A DNA stretch of 31,473 nucleotides from Elysia marginata (GCA_019649035.1 BMAT01010620.1:175611-207083); one strand, 5' to 3'; shown: positions 19,951-30,010, counted from the first letter of the stretch. A program made the numbers and translations. The notes: a model not told the origin generated them from the sequence alone.

Positions 19951-21957
19951 CTTCATGCAAACGATTTTGTTATTTGTATCGCCCTTGTACTTGTAGTGTT
20001 TTCGGTTTTTAATCACACCACTACTGTTAACAACCCCGCCATTCGTCCTAATTGTTCCACCACCTTTTGTTCCTAGGTTAATTAAATCTAAAACTTTCTG
20101 ATAGTTTGATAATAGTTTCTTCTTTAAAAGCTAAACCATATCCATCGAATCAAAACCAATAGTTTCAAGTGTTTTAAAGCAATGATCATGATATAAATCT
20201 GCCTGACAATGGTCGACACCTCACCCAACGATACTCGACTGCCAAACAAACGTATAAGAAAATGTATATAGCATCAGTTACCCGGGGATCTTCAGAAAAT
20301 AAAACTGGACTCAAAGCCACGATAACCTCAATGGGGAAAAGCACAGCTTAAGACGGTTGATACTATCATGACATCACTGCGTTCAGGCGCAACGAGTGCA
20401 TTGCAGCGTGTGCATATTAGGGCTGTGTGTGTGTGAAACGCACACGCCGGTTGGCATAACGACAGTAATTAACGAGTGTATTCCCATTCATCTTGCGATA
20501 ACTCATTACATTTAAACAGACCGGCAGCAGAGGATTGGTGATACTTTCAAAACCGTCGAAATTATTGCAAGGTCATGTTATTAGATTCAAATGATCTTCT
20601 GTTGAGTATTTAGTCACCGACCCCTGGTTTTTTTTTTTAATCGAATGAGAGAATATTTGGCAAGCTGAAATTTTTTACGATGTCGTATTAACAATAACAG
20701 TTAAAATTAAATACATTTAATGTTCCAAGCGTAACCAAAGGAGGAGGCACGTAATACAATTAACTTCAACAACATGCTTTACTGGCATCAGGCACGGCAG
20801 CGTGAGGAGGTGTCACGGCAACTGTTGTGTTTTATAGTTATAATCTTACACGGAGTTCTCGTTGAAGACATTTTAGAAGTTCTTTTACCAGTTCTACCTT
20901 GCCCTAGCATCAAAACCAAAGAGATGGATCAGGAGAACATCCATGCTTTTTTTTTTTCCTTTTCGGGCTCACTGGGCCAAACTGGGCTTGTTTACAATGG
21001 CGGCTTATGTCCTTTTCACACAAATCTATAATGAAGTTTTACCTTCTCTGTGTCTGTGTTCTGCGCGAGCAAGCAAAATGTCCAGATTCACTGCCAACGC
21101 CTAAAATAGTGTGTTATTTAATAGCCAATAATCTGGCTTGTTTGCAGTCCGAGCAGTGTGCGTAGGTAGTGAAAGATTTAGAACGGACACACACGCTCGA
21201 AAAGTCCTCTTATTAGCTTACTATAAAAATTTAAGTCATCCAGACACGCACAGGATTTTGCGAAAATAGTTTCCCCCTCAAAAGAGACAAACGGACTACC
21301 TGCGTTTATGTCGGAAAGAGGAGAGAGGTTGGATAGAGAGAAGTCGACTCACCACTGACCATTCCTTTCAAAAATTTTAGAGGAGAGGGGGGGAACCAGA
21401 CAACGGAAGTAGCAGCTGAAGCGGGATGGAATTAATTTTTTTTTTCGCAAAGAATTTTGCACTGCACAGAATCGTATATGGACACAAATCTGTGCAATTA
21501 TGCATACCGTCACTGAAGATAGGATATAGAGTGAAGTTTCCTCAGAGGTTTTCGCCTAATCTACTAATTTGAATCGAAAATGNCCCCCCCCCCCCCCCCA
21601 ACCGCCTTTTTTTCGGAGCAGACAAATTAATTTTTTTTTAACGGAAGGAGGAAACTTAAATGATCACATAGATCTAAATGCGGCAGGTTGGTGTTTTGTT
21701 TTTTAAAAAACAAACAGCGATGTGTGGCCCATATAGGACCAGGAAGCGAAAGGTAGAGCGGTTCAACGTAACTAACAAGCTCTTAAGTTTTTTTTGGTTT
21801 GCAAATGACAAATAATTAACGTTAATCTTACTTTCTTTTCTGTGTTTAAATGACGACTTAGTAACATAAAAAGTTGCATACGCCTATAACCTTCGCTGCT
21901 CTACCACTTAACTGGGATTTTAAGGAAAAAAGAAACCTCTTGTCAACTCCAACTTAC

Positions 21958-22250
21958 TTTTACGAAGAGGGCGAAAGAAAGACGGCTTTACACTGAGCGT
22001 TTTTTTTTCTTCCTTCAAACGACTGGCCTGCCTCTAGCCTGTCTATAAGATTCAATGGCACCCGCTCACGCTGAATCGGTCTGAAGGGGTGAAAGAGTGG
22101 GTGGGTGGGTAAGTTTGTGTGAGGAGAGGGGGCGACAGATGCTGAGAAGAAAGGAAAGATGCTTTGGGCACAGACTACGGGTAGAGATGGGAAGCCCGCC
22201 GAAATCCAACCGTCGCCATGACAACATGGTGCTGCCATGGAGACGGGGCA
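21958..22250 (-). promoter_or_regulatory. candidate alternative first exon and promoter with paired X-boxes
   Basis: A perfect donor GTAAGT lies at 21952-21957 (minus strand) and ends a GC-richer stretch of about 290 bases. Upstream in gene sense are two X-box-like sites 19 bases apart, GTCGCCATGACAAC at 22212-22225 and GCTGCCATGGAGAC at 22231-22244. I read this as a possible non-coding first exon that would splice to the forkhead exon at 17046. Its own start site cannot be placed from sequence. Confidence 0.35.
22212..22244 (+). promoter_or_regulatory. two adjacent X-box-like sites
   Basis: GTCGCCATGACAAC (22212-22225) fits the RFX consensus half-sites with a two-base spacer. Five bases later GCTGCCATGGAGAC (22231-22244) is the reverse of GTCTCCATGGCAGC, one base from the 19900 site. 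Paired RFX sites are common in RFX-controlled promoters (family knowledge). Confidence 0.5.
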
Positions 22251-25200
22251 ATTGTATTCCCTTGCCCTTTCTTTGCAAAAAAAAAAAATTTAGCCTGCTG
22301 TTTTCATGGATGCTACCCTGTCTACGATGTCAGAGCACGAGAAGCTGATAAGAGAGAAACATGCTCGCAGAATCTCAATTTATAGATCTAGAGATTTTTA
22401 GGACAGATTAAAAAAAAAAGATTTTCAAACATTCAGAGTATGTGAATGCGAGACCCTGTGTTGGGGGAGAAGGAAGATGAGATGCGTAACTTTATCTTTG
22501 ATGAAGAAACGTCCAGACGAACGTCACTTTTGACATTTTTGTGTCGTTTTTTTTTTTTTTGGAAAGATTTTAATAAAACTATGATCCACATTATTTGGCT
22601 TAAATATACGCACAACTGACTTTGGTGGAAAAATTATAAAACTGCCTTCCGTTCGACACAAATAGACAATATACCAGCAGATGCTCATATAGAGAGGCTG
22701 GGAGATTATTTCGAGTTTAATGAAACAGGGCTGTACTACGTTGTTGCGACTGCTCAAAGGTGCACCGTAAACGTAGCGATAAGAACTCGGATGACAAACA
22801 ACAAGCTTAGGTTGAACGGTGGAAAAAAATGGGGCCTATGTCAGATTTTACAGATTAGTAAGAAGACTGTAAATACCCCGGGCTACATTGTTATGTAATT
22901 TCTCCTCTCTGTACTTTTCTGTACCTTGGTGCATCTATTTTTTTTAATTCGTTGACTTTTTCAATATTTTTTTTCATCATAAATATTTTTATGTAACGAT
23001 TAAGCGCCGTTGTGAATGGCAGGCGCCATACCAATTATTGTTATTATTTTTCCCTTTTTACAACACCATTATTCAGAATATTCTTGGTATTATTTGTAAT
23101 AATTGCGTAAACATCAATTGCATAAAGTTTTTCTTCTCTAAGCTCGATGCAATGTCAAACTTCGGTAAATAACAGCCTGTTTATGTGAGGAAAAAAAGAA
23201 TACACATGTACGCCTTATTTGGTCTATCCTTAACATTCATGTGAGACAATCACTTTGATTTTAAAAAACAATGTAGTGGAGTAAAGACCAGGGACAGATG
23301 AATAATCAAACCAAAGATTGAAAAAGAAAGATTTAACTTTAAACGAATTCTTCATTGACGGTTTTAAAAAAAGGCTAAGGTCAAACGGAGCTTTATATGC
23401 CAATCCAAAGGTAAAAATTGAATATTTTAAAAAATTTGACCATGTCCGTTCTTCCCTTTAAGGTTGTGTCTTCTATTGTGTGAACTGAACACAAGAATAT
23501 CTAGAAAAAGTTTGTGTCTATGAGTATTGTGATTTTGAACTCTTAATGATAATCTTAATTCATCAAAAAAAATCTTGTGAAAGAAGACCCTAATACTGAA
23601 TCTAAATTATTACTTTAATCTAAAACGTGCATAATGATTAAAGATAACGTACACAATGTCCTCTGATTTGAGAATAAATTGCACATAGCCACAATTTCAG
23701 AACCTTTACTCGTTTCATGTATTTTAGAAGGCAGTATACACAGACCAACACATTTATATGGGTCATGTTTGCAACTGCTAGAAAACTAAGTTAATGAAAC
23801 TTTAGTTTTTCCTGTGTACTAAAATATGTTAAGAAACAAAATTGAATTTCAGGACATGTTAAATTTACCACCCAGTCTTCATAAAAAGGTATTTTTCCAT
23901 AAACGGTTTTTAAGTGTCTTTAGAAAAAGAAAAAACAAGAGTTTGAAATTAAAAATGAGAAAAGAACAAAAAAATTTAATATAAAAACAGCAATCACAAC
24001 TATTTTTAAGTTTTAATACCAGCTTCCTCAAGCCCCCACAGAATATATTTTTATACATTTTGACTAACTTTGCCATGTGTTATTATTTATCTTTTATCTT
24101 TTCATGCATGACAATAGCAAATTTAAAATTAAGTTCAAGTGCCACCACCACAGTATCAGTTTTAAATAGACAACTCCTGTTTCATGCCTGCACAAGAGTT
24201 GGACAAACAAAAGAGTTTGTAAATTTAAACAGCTAACAGGATGTTCTTTGAAGGGAAGAAAGGGGGGAGGGGGAATGTTACAATACATGTAGCTGGTGAA
24301 CTCTATGATGGCTAGACCTTTAGTTTAGTCACAAATCAAAGAAATTTTACACACATGATGATATAGCCTCTAGTCTACCATCTATTCTATTTTTAGCTAA
24401 GTTGTGTGAAAATTGTTCAAAAATATTCTGCAAGATCATTAAAGCTAAAAAAATAGCAGAAATCATATTTTTGTCATGAGTCAGTGGAAAAGGGTGTTAG
24501 TTTTAAGTAAACTGTGAGACAACCAAAGTAAATCAAGCGCAAGTCAGGAATTTTGACATATCTAGTCATCAACGTTTAAGAGTATTTAAATAAAAAAAGC
24601 TTTATTATAGTTATTCTATTCTATAACAAGAGATACTGGTCTGAGTGACTTGTGCCTGATTCATTCTGGTTGCATCACGGTTTATGAGATGCAAGCACTT
24701 TATAGGGAAAAACAACCAGGATATCCTATCAAAGGTCAAAAGTAAACAGGTTTACGGGCATTACAAACAACATAAAGAGATAATAAGAAGTCTGAACTAT
24801 AACTGCTGGTTTACTTCACTGCAGCATTGTGTATCGTTATCCTATTTAATAATTAGTTATGTCATGTTTTTGGTGATGTAGAACTTTACATTCAAAATAT
24901 GTGGTCTTCATGAATGAATACAACTTAAATGAGGCCTTTATCTAACTTTAAGTGTCAAGTTTAACTTTATTTACAAGAAAGTTATGCATTTAAATTTTAA
25001 CAGAAAAAAATGTATCCATACAGATGACCTGATGTCCTTAACAAATAATACTATCCATGGCTCATTGTTATAAAGACTGTTCTACCAAAATTTTGACAGA
25101 ATGAAAGATGTTAGATAGTACATAAATTTAGAAAACAGGAAGAACCTGTTAAGACAAAAACAGCGCAAGAAAAATACAATACTGGATAGGCTCCTTTACT

Positions 25201-26255
25201 GTTTACATTTAGAAAACCATTAATTAATGGACTACAGGAATGAAGAAAAAAAATTTAGCAAAAAGATGTATAACACTAACACTGCAACAGCCGCATTCTG
25301 TAATTTTAAAAGAAGATAGGTTATAGTAAAAAAAATCTTCACAGACATAATACAAACACTGAGGACTGTAAAAAGATTTTTGCAAGATAAAGATGTCTGA
25401 TGCATTGCTGGTGACTCGATTGAAGAAACAACTAGTATAATATTTTCTTTCACAGGAAAGTATAACGATGGAACAACTATTTACATTTCAGTAAGTACTT
25501 GAATGTAATTGGTTCTGCCAAGTTTTCTCATTCAGGGATGCCCTCAAGAAAAAAAACAAAAAAACCCTGAACTTTTCTGTCTGCCTTCAGGCCTCAATAC
25601 AAAATTGACTCAAGACTGCATACAGAACACCCATAATAGAGTGTTAAGACCAAACCGGAGAGGTCGGATTAACCTTATATTAGGTTGAAACCTGAAAAGG
25701 GGTATCATTGCATTATGTATCAAACCTAATGGGAAACACTGAGACTAACACCAGGGATCCCACTGAAATTTTTTGAAAATAACTGAAAATCCTCATGCTA
25801 TGTTCTCTTGTAAATCATAAATAGAAAAAGTGTCATTTAGGGGCACTTGGTTCTCATTGTTCATTGGATCAGTTTGAACTTTTTTTCACTTTCAGTTTCT
25901 CAGGCTTAAAAAAAGGGGAAACTGGAAAAAAACTGATAAATGGCATCACTGTAACAGTGTAATACGGTAGCCTAAATGAAATTTTGTTGTCTTTCCATGT
26001 CCGAAGTAGAAGTTGTGCAAAAGATGATATATAGAAAAGCGAATCACAAACAACTGGCAAACTTCCTGACAGAAAACTACACACTAATTGATAAAAAAAA
26101 AATAACTGGCACTGTGATAGTTCCAGACTAAATTTATTCAAAATAACAGCAAGGGCACTCTGAACACAAAAGTTAATTTACGGTCAGTATTGGATATAAA
26201 CTATTTTAGGGAAAACAATCTATTCCAAAAGATATTATATGAAATGTCCACATAC

Positions 26256-26268
26256 CTGAATCAGCCAT
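26256..26268 (-). CDS. FOXN3: FoxN2/3 gene, first 13 coding bases (MADS-G)
   Basis: The probable initiator ATG is at 26266-26268 in the context ATATCATGG, with A at -3 and G at +4. Only four codons and one base follow before the donor GTATGT at 26250-26255. The leftover G joins GC of the exon ending at 17046 to give Gly and continues in the frame of the forkhead exon ([16 protein letters not shown]...). This exact phase match across 9.2 kb, with a consensus acceptor in front of the exon, is the support. The alternative is that translation starts at the ATG at 17012-17014 and this exon is untranslated leader. Confidence 0.72.
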
Positions 26269-26303
26269 GATATGATGTTTGGGCACAATCTGGGTTTTTG
26301 GTG

Positions 26304-26366
26304 TCAGCACAACTTGAATATATTTTCCTTAGAGCAGTATTCTAGTGATGTGCACTGGAAGTGCAT
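26304..26366 (-). CDS. upstream ORF of 20 codons in the FoxN2/3 leader
   Basis: An ATG at 26364-26366, four bases into the exon, opens a 20-codon frame (MHFQCTSLEYCSKENIFKLC) ending in TGA at 26304-26306. It lies 35 bases before the main ATG and in a different frame. The start context (GGAATGC) is moderate. uORFs of this layout commonly lower translation of the main frame or allow reinitiation. The peptide itself is probably not functional. Confidence 0.5.
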   Translation of the reverse strand: MHFQCTSLEYCSKENIFKLC

Positions 26367-26492
26367 TCCCTGAAAATAAATTTATTTCTCACCGTAAAAC
26401 AAGTTTAAAATAATTTCAGAAATAAGTGAAGTACTCATGGCCTGCCGAGAAAACCACATGAAGCATATTTTAGTGGATTAGGAGCTATATGT

Positions 26493-26647
26493 AAGTGGGA
26501 TTCCTCAAGAAGACCTTGAAAATTGTTGACAGGTTGCATAAGAGGGGGTCTCCGTTTAGGGGTTAAATTACCATAGCCATATTAACAGATGTCCTCAAAT
26601 TTAAAGTCTAAAATAAGAGGGGAGGTCTGTATTGAGGGGTTCCACTG
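26493..26647 (-). mobile_element. 155-bp pogo/Tigger-like MITE, copy 2
   Basis: Read on the minus strand it starts CAGTGGAACCCCTC next to TA and shares GACTTTAAATTTGAGGACAT, AATTTAACCCCT and AATTTTCAAGGTCTT with copy 1 at 15530. The other end is degraded (AGTGGGATTCCTC). It lies inverted relative to copy 1, just upstream of exon 2. Confidence 0.7.
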
Positions 26648-27127
26648 TATTTATAACTTATCATTAAAAACCAGCCAGCCTGCCATATTTCAAATTAGAT
26701 TTTGCAGTCATGTATTAATCTTCAACTTGACATGAGGCTTGAGAGTTAGATCTCTATAATCTACTCAGGACTGCGTATGGCTTGCTATAGTTCTCACACT
26801 TTTCTAACTTAAAAAAAAGTTGAAAAATACAACGCCCTATTTGCCTGGTAAAGATCGGAAAAAAGGACACTTTTTTAATATTAGATTTAGCCAGTGCTTG
26901 AATCCCAATTGTTATTAAACCTTTGAACCCTGAGCACTGGTTGTTAAGTGACGCCTTCTCTGAGCACCGGTTTACCGGTGTGCGATAGAAGATAGGATTC
27001 TAATGGCTATAACTCAACCAATCACAGAGATTTTTACAAACCGGCTTATTTTTAGCTAAAGGGATGTTATTTATACCTTTTGAGGACAGTTAGGTTTGTT
27101 TACTTTCAGTTTGAAAGGAATTTCAAC

Positions 27128-27498
27128 ATGAAGCAATCATTGCTAACTCCAAGTCCAAAAAAAAAGATGTAGATCAGGTGAAATTTACAATGCTGATCAG
27201 GCGAGAAATTTTCTTATTGACAGTGACGACGAGCTAGATTTTGATGCAGATTATCCTGACAGCGAACTAGAAGAGGTAGGCCTATCTGATGATAATGAAA
27301 AAAGTAGATCGAACACCTGTAAATGCGATCTCAGAGCCTGGACCTACCTATCGATCTAGACCTTTAGATCTAGATTCAGCTGGTGGGCGTGGCCCATCAG
27401 CTGCTGGGGATGCATCAGATCTAGATGCAGAAAATTTAGATCTAGATCTAGATCTAAGCACAAATTGGTCAAAGAACTTTGAAAAAGTAGATATCTAG
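27128..27498 (+). pseudogene. piggyBac transposase N-terminal remnant
   Basis: An ATG at 27128 opens a frame that stops after 14 codons at a run of nine A. In a neighbouring frame the sequence continues as EIYNADQARNFLIDSDDELD, followed by further acidic residues (DFDADYPDSELEEV). Such Asp/Glu-rich N-termini precede the DDE-type core in piggyBac transposases. A third frame carries LDLDLDLSTNWSKNFEKVDI, with a W-S-x-x-F-x-x-V/I-D-I segment like that at the N-terminal border of the family's core domain. AGATCT repeats have expanded inside the coding remnant and give the Leu-Asp repeats. Two frameshifts and loss of the core make it inactive. Confidence 0.6.
27340..27460 (+). repeat. AGATCT microsatellite inside the piggyBac remnant
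   Basis: Repeats TAGATCTAGATCTAGATCTA at about 27438-27457, with further copies at 27353-27375 and 27417-27426. They are in frame and encode alternating Leu and Asp. The same hexamers are frequent in other non-coding parts of the window. Confidence 0.8.
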
Positions 27499-28622
27499 AC
27501 ACTTTTTATAATATTGAAGAGTGTAATTTTTCCCCAAATTTTCCTCAGGAACTCAGGGACAGGGGAGCGGTAGGGTCAGGGGCCCAGGGTTCAAAGGGTT
27601 AATTTACTCTACATTTGCCCCACTTTAGTTCTCCTTATACTTTATACCTGCTACAGTTCTTAATAAAACCAGCAGGCATAACCCTGGATCAGAAATTTGT
27701 TACATATTTAGGAGGCAATACAGTGACCACACTAGACTAGGCACTGTTGTCCGCCAGCAACCATGTAATACGACTAGGCTAGGCCAAGTGAGAACGGGCC
27801 ATGAGCTGTAGCAAAGGTAATGAATGAAACCCAAGGAGCACGAGGTGTGTGGTGGGTGGAATGTACTTGATAATCGCTGACTTAAGAAAGGAATCAAATA
27901 TGCACTTTGACAACAGTGGGCCAATCTTACTTCTTAGTATTAATCCCTAAACCTAGACTAGATCTGTTTCTAGTTCTATTTTAATCTCCAAGAGTAGTTA
28001 GATCTAGACTAATAAAAGCATTTAAAATCCCAAAATGGGTAAATATAGTGTAGGTTTATTATTGACACAACCGGCAAGCCAGACAGCGGGTTACTCCTGA
28101 CTTCCTAGTTTGATAGCCAAGCGTCTGATATATTTAATATATAAAATTCATTTTTGTACGCAAAAAAGTCTTGCATAGTTTAATAAACAAAGTGGACTCT
28201 AAAAATAGCTTCTATGTAATTGATAATAATACTACTTGAATTTTTTTTCCATACAAAACCATTTTTCTAACTAAAACTACTAAAATTAAATTTCAAAACT
28301 TTCTCTCAGCCTGCTTAACACTGTGTATGTATCTCTAATTTTGTTAAAATAACTCTGCTAAGGGTTGTTTTGATAAATGGACTGAAATATCAAACTTTAC
28401 TCTTTGAAAAATAGGTTTTGTGTAATGCATCTTTATTTTATTTAAAAGTGGAAAAGTGTTTAAAAGCTACAGTGTTTCCTTATCCCACTTGTTTTATGCT
28501 TAACCTATGAACACTAAGATAAAAACATATTGTGCAAAGGCACACAATAACTTTGAAATAGATAAGCATTTGCAGTAACAAAATTTTCGCAGAACTGGTC
28601 CGTGAAGCCTTGGTGGCCCCTG

Positions 28623-28873
28623 ACGAGGGCCTAGATAGCTCAGTTGGTAGTGGCCTCGCTCCATGGCCAAGAGGTCGCGGGTTCGAAACACAGCCGAGCA
28701 CAGTCTGGGCCCCTACTGGTTGGGTCAGTGTCAGTATAATGTGACCGGCTGAGGCTAAGTCATGGTATCCCCGCTAGTCTCTGGGTGGCAGCCCGTAAAT
28801 TGTCATTGGGACCCAAGCCCTGAGAGCACCTTTGAAGTGGAATTGGGCTTGTAAAAATACCCTTCAATAACAA
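28623..28873 (+). mobile_element. tRNA-derived SINE with perfect 13-bp target duplication
   Basis: The head resembles a tRNA: A-box TAGCTCAGTTGG at 28636-28647 and B-box GGTTCGAAAC at 28680-28689, the internal pol III promoter. A body of about 150 bases follows (CTGGTTGGGTCAGTGTCAG, GGTGGCAGCCCGTAAATTG) and the tail ends CAATAACAA. The direct repeat TTGGTGGCCCCTG occurs perfectly at 28610-28622 and 28874-28886. The perfect duplication indicates recent insertion. Mobility depends on a partner LINE that recognises the tail. The partner is not identified here. Confidence 0.92.
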
Positions 28874-29179
28874 TTGGTGGCCCCTGCATCTTGATTCCCT
28901 GTGCCCATTTACTGTCTAGCAAGATCTAGTAGATCTCATTGACCACAAAGGGCAAAAATGATGCTGGCATTGGCCCGCTGGCAAGACTGACGTATCCCAG
29001 GATTTTGAAATGAGGAAACGAAAGCAATGTCAAACAATCATACTATGCTGTATTGTTTTGAGTAGATCTGCATGCATTTTTCTGGACAGCTGTCACAACT
29101 GGTTAGGCCTACATAAAATCTACGGATTTCCACACAGGGGTGCCACCCTAGCTCAGCCTAAATTTAATACAAATTATAC

Positions 29180-29700
29180 TAATAGATAGATCAAGAGTCG
29201 AAGCTAGATCTAGAATCGGGATAATCCTGGCATTGGCCCGCTGACAGGACTGACGAAATGAAGGGAATGATAACCAATTTTCAACACCAGCGGGCCAATC
29301 CCTGGATTAAGCCCTAGAATCTAGATCTATCTGATCTTGATGCTAGGGTCCTGTACAATGACAATGAGATTCGTATTTTTATTATAGAATCTAATAATCA
29401 TTACTGACGAAATGAAGGGTGGTGAAGAGTAGATATATCTAGAATCTAGATCTAGATCAAATTTTTGGTTAAAATAAAATTAAAAAATAGTATGGAAAGT
29501 GGGAATCCTGCCTTAGTTACTGGTTACTCACTAACGACACTAGGCACAAGATCTAGATTAGATCTATCCTGAGACTAGATCGGACATAAAAATGTAATAA
29601 CCTCGAAATCTAACTCATAAATTTTAGATAAGATCAACTGTACTCTAGATTTACAGGCAGAAACACGGGTAATATAGAGAATTTAGACCAGATGAGTAGG
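29180..29700. repeat. TCTAGA/AGATCT-rich tract
   Basis: Dense copies of AGATCT, TCTAGA, CTAGATC and AGATCTAT occur near 29200, 29320, 29430-29455, 29550-29580 and 29625-29650, including TCTAGAATCTAGATCTAGAT. The tract covers about 500 bases of the 5'-UTR intron, close to the candidate first exon. Confidence 0.65.
29227..29305. repeat. small hairpin repeat (GGCCCGCTG arms)
   Basis: CCTGGCATTGGCCCGCTG at about 29227-29244 and CAGCGGGCCAATCCCTGG at about 29288-29305 are near-perfect reverse complements. Another copy of the left arm, with CTGGCATTGGCCCGCTGGCA, is at about 28963-28985, and a related inverted GTGGGCCAATCTTAC lies near 27917. CTGACGAAATGAAGGG occurs at about 29251 and again at about 29404. 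These look like pieces of one dispersed hairpin element. Confidence 0.5.
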
Positions 29701-29905
29701 CCTATGGACGTGGCTCATTCACTTCTTTCTGTTTTCCCGCGAACCATAACAATGCATGAGGAGATTCAAAGCTTTTAAAAGCCACTTTAACGACACGGAT
29801 TGGTCATGGCATTTCAGCGAGCCCTGTGACAATTTCTGGGAAACTAAAATACGGTAGAATACAGGAGATGTAAGTTACAATAACAAAGGCTTTGTTCACA
29901 CTTAC

Positions 29906-30010
29906 CAGATGACAAGTCACGAAAATGGACACCAGCCAAAATGATGGTTGCACGATGCTGACTGATGCTGTACAAGCGGAAGTAAACAATCACGTGATCA
30001 CGCTCCGGCA
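29906..30010 (-). other. candidate non-coding first exon of FoxN2/3
   Basis: A perfect donor (CATCTG followed by GTAAGTGTGA) lies at 29900-29905 on the minus strand. The sequence in front contains no ATG for over 100 bases, as expected of a leader exon. It is preceded by promoter-type sites (ETS, forkhead, E-box). Its splice partner would be the acceptor at 26370. The 5' border is a guess and the link to the gene is inferred only from the donor and the arrangement. Confidence 0.45.
29976..29998 (-). promoter_or_regulatory. ETS/forkhead composite site plus E-box
   Basis: GCGGAAGT (29976-29983) overlaps GTAAACA (29982-29988), and CACGTG follows at 29991-29996. GGAAGT is the ETS core, GTAAACA is the canonical forkhead site and CACGTG is the E-box palindrome. 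The cluster lies about 75-90 bases upstream of the donor at 29905. A forkhead site at the promoter of a forkhead gene suggests feedback, which is inference. Confidence 0.4.

Larger units (their letters stand above)
17047..26255 (-). other. FoxN2/3 intron (9.2 kb) with candidate alternative promoters
   Basis: This intron separates the start-codon exon from the forkhead exon. The segments at 17047-17990, 20080-21300 and 22300-26255 are AT-rich, and I see no gene in them. CpG-richer stretches occur at about 18.0-18.4, 19.7-19.95 and 21.95-22.25 kb. A MITE lies at 19075-19359, N positions at 17301-17303 and 21583, and a poly-C run at 21584-21599. Open stretches at 19529-20076 on both strands and at 18511-18732 have no recognisable motifs. 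Confidence 0.65.
26256..26369 (-). other. FoxN2/3 exon 2: 5' UTR plus start codon
   Basis: This is a 114-base exon with acceptor TTTATTTTCAG ending at 26370 and donor GTATGT. It carries 101 bases of leader before the ATG at 26268, and that leader includes a short upstream open frame (26304-26366). It is preceded by a 3.5-kb intron leading to the candidate first exon at 29906. Confidence 0.68.
26915..27602 (+). mobile_element. internally deleted piggyBac-family element
   Basis: TTAA target duplications lie at 26915-26918 and 27599-27602. Next to them are inverted ends: ACCTTTGAACCCTGAGC on the left, and on the right the reverse complement CCCTTTGAACCCTGGGC. TTAA flanks with CC(C/T)TT-type termini are the mark of piggyBac transposons. 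About 680 bases lie between, and they keep an acidic N-terminal transposase remnant. The catalytic DDD core is absent, so the copy is non-autonomous. Confidence 0.85.
26370..29905 (-). other. FoxN2/3 5'-UTR intron (3.5 kb)
   Basis: The intron is inferred between the candidate first exon and exon 2. It contains a pogo-like MITE (26493-26647), a deleted piggyBac element (26915-27602), AGATCT-rich tracts, a SINE (28623-28873) and a small hairpin repeat (29227-29305). The stretch at 27603-28600 is AT-rich, and I recognise no gene in it. Confidence 0.55.

Noticed and set aside
19529..20076. Overlapping frames of 88-127 codons on both strands, one with a possible membrane segment
   Set aside because: They overlap in antisense within a GC-richer stretch. 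None shows family residues, and such overlaps are expected where stop codons are rare.
28629..28700. A tRNA gene
   Set aside because: A-box and B-box are present, but the acceptor stem does not pair and a SINE body with target duplications surrounds it, so it is the head of a SINE.
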